Below are positions 25,362 to 33,292 of a DNA stretch of 64,000 nt, piece after piece. Position numbers and translations under genes: made by a program. The DNA comes from Hyunsoonleella aestuarii (GTDB taxonomy: Bacteria > Bacteroidota > Bacteroidia > Flavobacteriales > Flavobacteriaceae). The stretch is taken from the NCBI RefSeq assembly GCF_006148925.1, contig NZ_VAWB01000002.1, positions 124,001 to 188,000 on the forward strand, written 5' to 3'. The notes beneath the pieces are model-generated. The model searched no databases and was not told the origin of the DNA. It saw nothing but the letters and a program-made list of their open reading frames with translations. Positions within the stretch are counted from its first letter, which is position 1. Every line of letters starts with the position of its first letter.

Positions 25362-25769
25362 ATGAAAACTAAAAAAAAACTGACGCTAAAATTTTATCAA
25401 AATCTTGGTAAACTTTTTTATGCTGTTGCTGCCTCGGATAATTCAGTCCGTAAAATTGAGTTCGATAAATTAAAAGAGCTTATAATAGCACAGTGGTTAG
25501 ATTTGGATTCTATTGAAGATAATTATTACGAAGATGCTGCTTACCAAATAGAAATTGTTTTTGATTGGTTGAACAGCCAAAAATTCTTAGACGCAACATC
25601 CTGTTATAACGATTTTGTAAATTACAAAAACGAGCAAAAGCATTTATTTAGCAATAGTATAAATAAGCTCATCATAAAAACGGCACATGCTGTTGCCAAT
25701 TCCTTTTCTGGTGTAAATAAATCAGAGTTAATTTTATTGGCAAAATTAGATTTGGAATTAAAGAAATAG
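25362..25769 (+). CDS. TerB-like helical protein
   Basis: The protein has 135 residues from the ATG at 25362. It is all helical, with the pattern FYQNLGKLFYAVAASDN followed by acidic and Leu-rich helices, as in TerB/DUF533-type domains, which bind divalent metal ions. An in-frame ATG at 25260 exists, but the operator and -10 box would then lie inside the gene, so a start at 25362 (or 25350) is preferred. It is followed 4 nt later by thioredoxin and is divergent from the LOV kinase. Family assignment is moderate. Confidence 0.6.
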   Translation: MKTKKKLTLKFYQNLGKLFYAVAASDNSVRKIEFDKLKELIIAQWLDLDSIEDNYYEDAAYQIEIVFDWLNSQKFLDATSCYNDFVNYKNEQKHLFSNSINKLIIKTAHAVANSFSGVNKSELILLAKLDLELKK

Positions 25770-25773
25770 ATTC

Positions 25774-26070
25774 ATGGGCAGTTTTAATAATATCATTAAT
25801 TCGGATAATTTAACTTTAATTGATTTTCATGCTACTTGGTGTGGACCATGTAAAGTGTTGGCTCCTATTTTGAGAGAAGTAAAACAGGATTTAAAAGACT
25901 CCATTAAGATTATAAAGATTGATGTTGATAAAAATCAATCTTTGGCAGCCAAATATCAAGTTCGCGGTGTCCCAACAATGATGCTTTTTAAGAATGGGAA
26001 ACAACTTTGGCGGCAATCAGGCGTGCTTCAAAAAAAAGATATAATCAACATAATTAAACAGTATTTTTAA
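25774..26070 (+). CDS. Thioredoxin
   Basis: The protein has 98 residues and a complete thioredoxin fold. The active site WCGPC has Cys23 and Cys26, and the cis-Pro loop is GVPTMM. There is no signal peptide, so it is cytoplasmic. It reduces protein disulfides using electrons from thioredoxin reductase (a trxB is at 49.7 kb). It lies 4 nt downstream of the TerB-like gene and shares that operator promoter, so this copy is likely dedicated to the stress island rather than the housekeeping thioredoxin. Confidence 0.93.
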   Translation: MGSFNNIINSDNLTLIDFHATWCGPCKVLAPILREVKQDLKDSIKIIKIDVDKNQSLAAKYQVRGVPTMMLFKNGKQLWRQSGVLQKKDIINIIKQYF

Positions 26071-26083
26071 ATACTACTTATCA

Positions 26084-26126
26084 TGATGGATATCATTTTA
26101 TAATAGCAATAAACACTATACATTTA
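26084..26126 (+). promoter_or_regulatory. TGAT-N4-ATCA operator with -10 box, WG-protein/protease/exporter operon
   Basis: Exact operator TGATGGATATCA (26084-26095); 23 nt later TACATTTA (26119-26126); ATG at 26152 after 25 nt. It heads a tight five-gene operon reaching 30857. Confidence 0.78.
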
Positions 26127-26151
26127 ATGGATTATTATAAAATATTAAGCC

Positions 26152-26754
26152 ATGAAAAAACTACTAATTATATTTTTTATGATTCCTATTTTTGGATTCT
26201 CACAAACAACGGAAGAATTTGATTTTATTGCACCTTATAGTGATGGTTATGCAGCCATTAAGAAGGGTGAGTCTTGGGGTTTTGTAAATGATAAAGGAAC
26301 CATTGCCATAGATTTTCGTTATGATTTGGTTTTAACTGAAACCAACGGTAATAAATATCCTATTTTTAAGAATAACCGATGCTTAATTTCTGAAATAAAA
26401 AAGGGCATTACCTATTTTGGATATATAGATAAAACAGGTAATACGGTAATAGAACCCAAATTCTTGAACGCTATAAATTTCAATAACAATAAAGCCCTTG
26501 CTTTAGGCATTTTGAAAGAAGAACTTGGGAGTAATGATATTTTGGGCAAAAATGTTGTTAGCTATAGGTATTTTGAAGTAATAATAGATACTGATGGGAA
26601 TGTTGATACTTATTTAAACCCCAAAGGCATTAATGTTGTTTTAGATAAAGAATACCTAAAAACACCTCCAGAAATCACATCAAAGCAAATTTCTAATAAT
26701 TTATTTGTTGTACGTACGAAAAACAGTAAATGGATGATTAAATCTATAGAATGA
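26152..26754 (+). CDS. Secreted WG-repeat protein
   Basis: The protein has 200 residues. A signal peptide (about residues 1-18, ending GFSQ) is followed by WG-type beta repeats: YAAIKKGESWGFVNDKGT and a second YFGYIDKTGNTVIEPKF. WG repeats form beta-propeller-like binding modules on exported Bacteroidota proteins. The stop overlaps the next start by 4 nt, so it is translationally coupled to the S2P protease, which suggests that it may be a periplasmic partner or substrate. No enzyme motif is seen. Confidence 0.75.
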   Translation: MKKLLIIFFMIPIFGFSQTTEEFDFIAPYSDGYAAIKKGESWGFVNDKGTIAIDFRYDLVLTETNGNKYPIFKNNRCLISEIKKGITYFGYIDKTGNTVIEPKFLNAINFNNNKALALGILKEELGSNDILGKNVVSYRYFEVIIDTDGNVDTYLNPKGINVVLDKEYLKTPPEITSKQISNNLFVVRTKNSKWMIKSIE

Positions 26755-27836
26755 AAGCAAACCTTAATTTAGGCAGTATCTCTGGTATTAAAATAATAGT
26801 TCATTGGACTTTCTTTTTTTTAATAGCTTGGATAGTTTTTAGTGAACTAAACCAGGGAGGAGTTACCAAAAGTATTCTGTTTAATATTGCATTAGTTTTA
26901 GCTGTTTTCGCATGCGTAATTCTACACGAATTAGGACATGCCTTAACAGCCAAACGCTTTGGTATAGAGACCAAAAAAATAACATTGCTTCCTATAGGTG
27001 GAATGGCAAGCTTAGAACGTATACCGGAATCGCCAAAAGAAGAGCTTTTGGTAACACTTGCAGGACCTTTGGTGAATGTAATAATAGCCATTTTTCTTTA
27101 TTTCATAGTACCCATCGATGAATTTATGCGCTTAAATTTTACTGAAACATTTGAAACTTTAATGAGTTTTACACTACAAAATTTTCTGTTCTCTTTGTTT
27201 TTAGTTAATGTAGGGTTGGTATTGTTTAATATTATTCCTGCATTTCCTATGGATGGTGGGCGCATTTTAAGAGCCTTATTAGCGATGAAAACGAGTCGGG
27301 TTAAAGCCACACAAATAGCTTCTAGCATTGGACAGTTTATGGCTATGCTATTTTTATTGTTGGGGCTATTATATAATCCTCTTTTGATAATTATCGCTCT
27401 TTTTATTTTTTTAGGTGCATATGGCGAAAACCAAATTGTTCAACATTTGGCATTATTAAAAGGACATAGTGTTGAAGAAGCAATGATAATTAACATGACC
27501 ACTTTTAACCCAGTAGATTCTATAGATTTAGTTGTAAACAAAATTATTTCAGGTACAGAAAACAATTTTGTTGTGGTAAAAAATCATGAAATTAAAGGGA
27601 TATTGTATCATAAAACCATAATAGAAAATTCCAATAAAAATGTTCTTGTAAAAGATATTATGGAAACCGATTTTAAAACCGTTAATAATACTGATGACCT
27701 CAATGAAATATACAACATCGTGTTTTCAGAAAAAAAATCATTTGTTCCAGTTTTAAAAGACAAAAAACTTGTTGGTGTTATTGATGCTGTCAATCTAAAC
27801 GAATACATTTTATTACAAGCTAAATTATCTTATTAA
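26751..27836 (+). CDS. Site-2 protease family (M50) membrane metalloprotease with CBS domains
   Basis: The protein has 361 residues. The zinc motif HELGH (His59, Glu60, His63) lies in a transmembrane helix, and the third ligand Asp168 is in FPMDGGRIL. About six membrane helices cover residues 12-225, and two CBS-like motifs fill residues about 235-355. S2P enzymes cleave membrane-spanning regulators; CBS domains bind adenine nucleotides and can gate activity by energy charge. The same architecture is found in mycobacterial Rip3 (Rv2625c), a member of the DosR dormancy regulon. It is second in its operon. Confidence 0.92.
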   Translation: MKANLNLGSISGIKIIVHWTFFFLIAWIVFSELNQGGVTKSILFNIALVLAVFACVILHELGHALTAKRFGIETKKITLLPIGGMASLERIPESPKEELLVTLAGPLVNVIIAIFLYFIVPIDEFMRLNFTETFETLMSFTLQNFLFSLFLVNVGLVLFNIIPAFPMDGGRILRALLAMKTSRVKATQIASSIGQFMAMLFLLLGLLYNPLLIIIALFIFLGAYGENQIVQHLALLKGHSVEEAMIINMTTFNPVDSIDLVVNKIISGTENNFVVVKNHEIKGILYHKTIIENSNKNVLVKDIMETDFKTVNNTDDLNEIYNIVFSEKKSFVPVLKDKKLVGVIDAVNLNEYILLQAKLSY

Positions 27837-27838
27837 AC

Positions 27839-28918
27839 ATGAAGTCTTTATCTGTAACAATTTTAGTGTTCATCATTTTTTCTTGTTCTAATGATAAAGA
27901 TAAAATACTGCCTACCGAACGGCTTTTAACAGAATCAGTTTATTCTTCAGTAACCATTCAGCCAGATAGTTTATATCAAGCTTACGCCATAGTTTCAGGT
28001 ATTTTAGATAAAAATTTTGTTGAGGAAGGTGATACTGTTTTAAAAGATGAAGCTATAATTCAAATCATCAACCAAGCGCCTAAACTTAATGCCAAAAATG
28101 CCAAATACTCCTTGGAATTGGCCCGAGAAAATTATTATGGAAGCGCCACTGTATTAAATGGTATTTTGGACCAAATAAACGCTGCTCAACTTAAGTACAA
28201 GAATGATTCCATTAACTATTTCAGACAAAAAAACCTTTGGGAACAAAAAATAGGATCTAAAAAAGATTATGATACCAAGAAGTTGGACTATGAGCTTTCA
28301 CAGAACAATTTACAAACTCTTCAAAATAGTTATGATAGAACCAAGAACGAGTTGCAAACCGCTTTAAGACAATCAGAAAATAATTATCAAACTGCATTAA
28401 TAAGTACCAAAGATTTTACAGTGAAAAGCAAAATAAATGGGAAAGTGTATGCGATTTACAAAGAACCTGGTGAAATTGTAAATACACAAGAACCACTTGC
28501 AAGTATTGGAAGTGCCACCAATTTTATTATTGATATGTTGGTGGATGAAGTAGATATCGTTCGCATCAAAATTAACCAAGAAGTTTTGATTCATTTGGAT
28601 GCATATAAGGATAATATTTTTAAAGGGAAGGTGTCAAAAATATATCCCAAAAAAGATGAACGCAACCAAACCTTTAGAATAGAAGCTGTTTTTGATAATC
28701 CTCCTGAAGTCTTATATCCTGGCCTTTCAGGAGAAGCAAATATAATTATTGCAAAAAAAGATAAAGTATTAACTATTCCACAAGCATACTTAATTGATGA
28801 TAACAAATTGAAAACCGATGATGGTATAACTACCATTAAAGTAGGTTTGCAAGACTTGGAATATATTGAAGTGTTAGAAGGTATTACTAAAGATACTCAC
28901 ATTTATAAACCAGAATAA
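27839..28918 (+). CDS. HlyD/MacA-type membrane fusion protein, lipoprotein
   Basis: The protein has 359 residues. A short hydrophobic leader ends at the lipobox IIFSCSN. Split biotinyl-lipoyl-like beta halves flank a long coiled-coil hairpin (about residues 85-190), and beta-barrel and membrane-proximal domains follow. Such adaptors link inner-membrane ABC exporters to an outer-membrane exit. It starts 2 nt after the protease gene and its stop touches the permease start. Order adaptor-permease-ATPase is the DevBCA/MacAB arrangement. Substrate is unknown. Confidence 0.88.
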   Translation: MKSLSVTILVFIIFSCSNDKDKILPTERLLTESVYSSVTIQPDSLYQAYAIVSGILDKNFVEEGDTVLKDEAIIQIINQAPKLNAKNAKYSLELARENYYGSATVLNGILDQINAAQLKYKNDSINYFRQKNLWEQKIGSKKDYDTKKLDYELSQNNLQTLQNSYDRTKNELQTALRQSENNYQTALISTKDFTVKSKINGKVYAIYKEPGEIVNTQEPLASIGSATNFIIDMLVDEVDIVRIKINQEVLIHLDAYKDNIFKGKVSKIYPKKDERNQTFRIEAVFDNPPEVLYPGLSGEANIIIAKKDKVLTIPQAYLIDDNKLKTDDGITTIKVGLQDLEYIEVLEGITKDTHIYKPE

Positions 28919-30181
28919 ATGACAAACTGGACTGTAATATTGAGCATCGCAAAAACCCATTTGCTTACTAAAGTAAGGCAAACTTCAATTGCAGCACTTG
29001 GTGTTACTTTTGGTATTGGTTCATACATTACGTTGGTCTGTTTCATGACCGGTTTGAACACCATGTTGGATAATTTAATACTCAACCAAACACCTCACAT
29101 CCATATTTACAATGAAATAGAACCCTCTCTAGATCAACCAATTGATTTGTTTTCTGGATTAAAGAGCAATTTTAATATTGTTCATTCTATCAAACCCAAA
29201 TTAAGCCAAAAAAAGATTCATAACGCCTTGCCAATAATATCATTTCTAGAAGAAAAGAATATTGTTCGTGGAGCACTGCCACAAGTAAAAACTCAAATTT
29301 TTTATATGGCTGGTTCTATTGAGCTTGGTGGTAATTTAACGGGCATTAATCCTTTGGATGAAACCCGTTTGTTCAATATGGACGATTATATAGTAGAGGG
29401 CTCTGCAGAAGAGTTACAAAACACTGATAATAGCATTTTATTAGGTATAGGTATTGCAAAAAAAATGTCGTTAAAGGTTGGAGACCGTGTTCAAATCAGT
29501 CCTATTAATGGAGGTGTTTTTCCACTAAAAATAGTTGGTTTCTATCAAAGTGGTATTGCCGATTTGGATGCCATTCAAAGTTTTACCAGCATAAGAACAG
29601 TCCAGCGTGTCTTGGGAGAAACGAATAACTACATCACAGATATAAATGTGAAATTATTTGATATTGAGGACGCGATTCCGTTATCAAAAAATATTGAGAA
29701 GCAATTTAATTTAAAAGCGATTGATATAAAAACAGCAAATGCTCAATTTGAAACTGGCACCACTATACGAAACCTTATTACCTATGCTGTTTCTATCACA
29801 CTTCTTATTGTGGCTGGATTTGGTATCTACAATATTTTGAACATGCTTATTTACGAAAAAATGAATGACATCGCCATATTGAAAGCTACAGGGTTTTCTG
29901 GTAAAGATGTTCAACTTATTTTTATGAGTCAAGCCATAATTATAGGGTTTGCTGGAGGTGTTTTAGGGTTGCTAATTGGTTTTGGATTGGCAAGTTTAAT
30001 AGAAACGATTCCATTTAAAACAGAGGCTTTACCAACTGTTGAAACATATCCAATAAATATGAATCCATTATTCTTCGTAATTGGTTTTTCCTTTGCTATG
30101 CTATCTACTTTTTTAGCAGGCTACTTGCCTGCAAAAAAGGCAAAAAAAATAGATCCTGTTAAAATTATTAGAGGCCAATAA
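28919..30181 (+). CDS. ABC transporter permease, MacB/LolCE (FtsX) type
   Basis: The protein has 420 residues. A first membrane helix (about residues 20-45) is followed by a large periplasmic domain (about 50-280), three further helices toward the C-terminus and an FtsX-type cytoplasmic loop with LIYEKMNDIAILKATGF. This is the mechanotransmission class of ABC systems, which move lipoproteins, lipids or peptides within the envelope rather than through the membrane. It lies between adaptor and ATPase genes without gaps. Confidence 0.9.
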   Translation: MTNWTVILSIAKTHLLTKVRQTSIAALGVTFGIGSYITLVCFMTGLNTMLDNLILNQTPHIHIYNEIEPSLDQPIDLFSGLKSNFNIVHSIKPKLSQKKIHNALPIISFLEEKNIVRGALPQVKTQIFYMAGSIELGGNLTGINPLDETRLFNMDDYIVEGSAEELQNTDNSILLGIGIAKKMSLKVGDRVQISPINGGVFPLKIVGFYQSGIADLDAIQSFTSIRTVQRVLGETNNYITDINVKLFDIEDAIPLSKNIEKQFNLKAIDIKTANAQFETGTTIRNLITYAVSITLLIVAGFGIYNILNMLIYEKMNDIAILKATGFSGKDVQLIFMSQAIIIGFAGGVLGLLIGFGLASLIETIPFKTEALPTVETYPINMNPLFFVIGFSFAMLSTFLAGYLPAKKAKKIDPVKIIRGQ

Positions 30182-30182
30182 T

Positions 30183-30857
30183 ATGAGTGTTGTTCTGGAA
30201 GCAAAACATATAAACAAATATTTTAAAAAGCCTGTATTATTTCATGTCTTAAAGGATGTTAGTTTTCAAATCAATAAAGGCGAATTTGTCTCCATAATGG
30301 GAAAATCTGGCTCAGGTAAATCAACCTTGCTCTATATTTTATCGACTATGGATACCGATTATGACGGCGAGCTTTATTTGAACAACCAATTAATAACCAA
30401 TCAAACTAGAGATTATCTTTCTTACATTAGAAACAAGCATATTGGTTTTGTGTTTCAGTTTCATTATTTATTACCCGAATTTTCAGTGTTGGAAAACGTC
30501 ATGCTTCCAGCTAAGAAACTTGCTGAAAAATCCCATCAAGAAATAGAAAGTAAAGCTATTGAAAAACTAAGAATGCTCGATATAGAAAATCTGGCACATA
30601 AAAAAGCATCACAAATCTCTGGAGGTGAAAAACAACGTGTATCAATCGCTAGGGCGTTAATTAACAATCCCACAATTTTAATGGGAGATGAACCAACTGG
30701 GAATTTAGATAGCCAAAACTCTGAAAATGTATTTGACATTTTTAAAGATTTGAGCGAAAATCAAGGTTTATCGTTATTAGTGGTAACGCATGATCAAGAT
30801 TTTGCAAAACGTACCAATAGAATCATTTCCATGGAAGACGGCATGATAATTACCTGA
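30183..30857 (+). CDS. ABC transporter ATPase, LolD/MacB type
   Basis: The protein has 224 residues. Walker A GKSGSGKST, signature SGGEKQR, Walker B ILMGDEPTGNLD and the switch His in VVTHDQ are all intact. The length and the LPEFSVLENVMLPA segment are typical of LolD-like subunits. It powers the permease encoded just upstream. It is the last gene of the operon that starts at 26152; the next transcription unit begins with its own operator overlapping the end of this gene. Confidence 0.93.
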   Translation: MSVVLEAKHINKYFKKPVLFHVLKDVSFQINKGEFVSIMGKSGSGKSTLLYILSTMDTDYDGELYLNNQLITNQTRDYLSYIRNKHIGFVFQFHYLLPEFSVLENVMLPAKKLAEKSHQEIESKAIEKLRMLDIENLAHKKASQISGGEKQRVSIARALINNPTILMGDEPTGNLDSQNSENVFDIFKDLSENQGLSLLVVTHDQDFAKRTNRIISMEDGMIIT

Positions 30858-30897
30858 TATTTGTCATTTTAAATGTGTCTTCTAAAGGTTACTTTTA
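30855..30897 (+). promoter_or_regulatory. Near-consensus TGAT-N4-ATCA operator with -10 box, dnaJ/cbpM operon
   Basis: TGATATTTGTCA (30855-30866, one mismatch) begins at the stop of the ABC ATPase gene; 23 nt later TACTTTTA (30890-30897). The next ATG is at 30935, 37 nt on. Confidence 0.65.
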
Positions 30898-30934
30898 ATT
30901 ATTAAATATTTAAAAATGAGACAAATAAGACTTT

Positions 30935-31147
30935 ATGAATTCCTTACAAAACATAGAGAACGATATTATAAAGTTAACCACTTATATAAGAAATAAATAC
31001 CCAGAGTTGTATACATTTTTAGATGAAACTCCGATAACTATATCATTCAGTAATAATCAAAGTATTAATAAAACAATGCTCAAAGATTATTTAGAAAGCC
31101 TAGAAATTTTGTTAAAACGATATTCTGAAACCCATAAAAATAAATAA
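30935..31147 (+). CDS. Small hypothetical protein ahead of dnaJ-like gene
   Basis: The protein has 70 residues and looks soluble and helical. It begins with an acidic, Ile/Leu-rich helix and contains KYPELYTFLDETP, then a second helix ending in Lys-rich residues. Its stop is followed immediately by the cbpA-like ATG. A small open frame at this position in a chaperone operon could be a J-protein accessory, but no family was recognised. Coding is supported by the tight junction and upstream promoter. Confidence 0.65.
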   Translation: MNSLQNIENDIIKLTTYIRNKYPELYTFLDETPITISFSNNQSINKTMLKDYLESLEILLKRYSETHKNK

Positions 31148-32038
31148 ATGTCCTTTATCGATTATTATAAAATACTTGGTTTAACGAAGGAGGCTTCTGA
31201 AAATGACATTAAAAAGGCGTATAGAAAATTAGCACGTAAATACCATCCAGATTTAAATCCAAATGATAAAGTTTCTGAAAAAAAGTTCAAGGAAATCAAT
31301 GAAGCCAATGAAGTATTAAGTAATCCTGAAAACCGAAAAAAATATGACCAATATGGCGAGCATTGGAAACATGCTGAAGAATACGAAAAGGCGAAACAGC
31401 AGGAGCAGTATCAACGAAGTTATCAAGATCCAACTGGTGAATATTCCCAAGAAGATTTTTCAGATTTTTTTGAAAGTATGTTTGGAGGCAGATCTTCATC
31501 TGGTGCAAGAGGCAGACAAGTAAAATTTAGAGGTCAGGATTATAATGCCGAATTACAACTCGATTTAAATGATGTTTACACTACGCATAAACGTACCTTG
31601 ACTATTAACAATAAGAACATTAGAATCACGATTCCTGCTGGAGTTGAAAATGGGCAAATTATTAAAATAAAGGGACATGGAGGCGAAGGAATAAACGGTG
31701 GACCAAATGGCGATTTATTCATTCAATTTTCAATAGTAAATCATTCAAAATTTAAGAGAGATAAAGATAATTTATACACAACCGTTGATTTGGACTTGTA
31801 TAAAGCATTATTAGGTGGTGAGTTGATGGTTGATACGTTTAATGGCAAAGTTAAGTTGACTGTTAAACCTGAAACACAGAACGGGACTAAAGTTAAGCTT
31901 AAAAGCAAAGGCTTTCCCAAATATAAAAAAGAGAACCAATTTGGAGATTTATATATAACCTATAATTTAAAGTTACCAACCAATCTTTCATATAAGGAAA
32001 AAGAGCTAATCAAACAACTACAAACACTACGTTCATAA
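31148..32038 (+). CDS. cbpA: DnaJ-family co-chaperone, CbpA type
   Basis: The protein has 296 residues. The J-domain (residues 1-70) has the HPD tripeptide at 33-35. A Gly/Phe/Ser-rich linker follows (about 75-125), then two beta-sandwich client-binding domains. The DnaJ zinc finger (CxxCxGxG repeats) is absent, which makes it the CbpA class. It stimulates Hsp70 (DnaK) ATP hydrolysis. It overlaps the cbpM-like gene by 1 nt, matching the conserved cbpA-cbpM pair. Confidence 0.92.
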   Translation: MSFIDYYKILGLTKEASENDIKKAYRKLARKYHPDLNPNDKVSEKKFKEINEANEVLSNPENRKKYDQYGEHWKHAEEYEKAKQQEQYQRSYQDPTGEYSQEDFSDFFESMFGGRSSSGARGRQVKFRGQDYNAELQLDLNDVYTTHKRTLTINNKNIRITIPAGVENGQIIKIKGHGGEGINGGPNGDLFIQFSIVNHSKFKRDKDNLYTTVDLDLYKALLGGELMVDTFNGKVKLTVKPETQNGTKVKLKSKGFPKYKKENQFGDLYITYNLKLPTNLSYKEKELIKQLQTLRS

Positions 32039-32334
32039 TGGAAACCACAGATTTAATACCAGTTCAATTAGTTTGTAAACATTACAAAATCCCTGTTGCT
32101 TTTGTAAATACGTTGCAAGAATACCAACTTGTTGAGTTTACTGTTAAAAAAGATGGTTTTTTTGTTCATAAAAAACACTTAAAAAAGGTTGAGAAAATAT
32201 TACGACTGCATTATGATTTGGATATAAATATGGAAGGTATTGATGCCATTTATAATCTGCTGGAACAAGTAAATGCAATGAAATTAGAGATAAGAAACTT
32301 GAATAACAAGTTGCGTTTATACGAAGATTTTTAA
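32038..32334 (+). CDS. cbpM: Chaperone modulator CbpM-like, MerR-type fold
   Basis: The protein has 98 residues. An N-terminal winged-helix-like portion is followed by a C-terminal coiled helix (about residues 60-95) containing GIDAIYNLLEQVNAM, a pattern typical of CbpM. CbpM binds the J-domain of CbpA and blocks its interaction with DnaK. Position directly after cbpA, with a 1-nt overlap, supports the assignment strongly. Confidence 0.85.
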   Translation: METTDLIPVQLVCKHYKIPVAFVNTLQEYQLVEFTVKKDGFFVHKKHLKKVEKILRLHYDLDINMEGIDAIYNLLEQVNAMKLEIRNLNNKLRLYEDF

Positions 32335-32343
32335 ACAAGTAAA

Positions 32344-33249
32344 ATGGAGCAAATAAAACATTGGATTGCTGAAAATTCAACAATTTACAGCATTATTAAG
32401 TATGTGTTTCTAGTTGCATTTGTTTTGGTTATTATTCAGTTAGTAAGACGAATCTTAAGAAAACATGTTACCGATACAGCGGCCAGGTACAAATCTCAAA
32501 AAGGTATAGAAATTATTGGTTATATTATTTTAATATTCTTGTCCTTTTCCTACTTTACAGGTAATATTAAAGATTTTACACTAGTCATTGGCTTGTTTAG
32601 TGCAGGTATTGCCTTTACTTTACAAGAGCTCATTTTAAGTATAGCTGGATCATTATATATTTTTATTGTAAAGGTTTATAAACCCGGTGATAGAATTGAA
32701 ATAAATGGTATTAAGGGAGATGTGATAGATGTGGATAGTATTTACACTACCATGATGGAAATAGGGCAGTGGGTAAGTAACGATAATTATAGTGGCCGCA
32801 TTGTAAAACTAAGTAATGCCTTTGTTTTTAAAGGTCCTATTTATAATTATTCACAAGACTTTCCTTTTATATGGGATGAATTTAATTTACCCATGAAGTA
32901 TGAATCGGATATTGAGTTGGCAAAATCGATAATTATTAAAATAGCTTCTAGGACGCTCTCAGAATATACATCAAACTCGAAGTCGCAATGGAAAGATGTT
33001 GTGAACAAATATTATATTGAAGATGCTTTAGTTGACCCAACCCTTGCCATCACATTAACCGATAATTGGGTTCAGTTTAACTTGCGATATATTGTAGATT
33101 ATAGAAAAAGACGTTCTGTCAAACATATTTTATATGATGAAATCTATAAAGAAATCCAAAAAACAGATGGCAGCGTTATTTTGGCATCAAACACATTAGA
33201 ACTTATTAAAATACCTGAGATTGATGTAAATATTAAGCAGAACATTTAA
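32344..33249 (+). CDS. Mechanosensitive ion channel, MscS family
   Basis: The protein has 301 residues. Two to three N-terminal helices (about residues 14-35, 55-75 and 80-110) are followed by the MscS beta domain with YKPGDRIEINGIKGDVIDVD and a cytoplasmic C-terminal domain. MscS channels open on membrane tension to release solutes during osmotic downshock. It lies 9 nt after cbpM and 43 nt before the P-type ATPase, probably in one operon with the chaperones. Confidence 0.9.
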   Translation: MEQIKHWIAENSTIYSIIKYVFLVAFVLVIIQLVRRILRKHVTDTAARYKSQKGIEIIGYIILIFLSFSYFTGNIKDFTLVIGLFSAGIAFTLQELILSIAGSLYIFIVKVYKPGDRIEINGIKGDVIDVDSIYTTMMEIGQWVSNDNYSGRIVKLSNAFVFKGPIYNYSQDFPFIWDEFNLPMKYESDIELAKSIIIKIASRTLSEYTSNSKSQWKDVVNKYYIEDALVDPTLAITLTDNWVQFNLRYIVDYRKRRSVKHILYDEIYKEIQKTDGSVILASNTLELIKIPEIDVNIKQNI

Positions 33250-33292
33250 ATCAGGTTTTTAATCTAACGAATGTTAAAAATAAAGTTTTACA

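Noticed and set aside
30914-30976. Alternative short frame starting at 30914 before the dnaJ-like gene
   Set aside because: About 20 codons in a different frame from the 70-codon gene that abuts the next ATG; the longer one is preferred.
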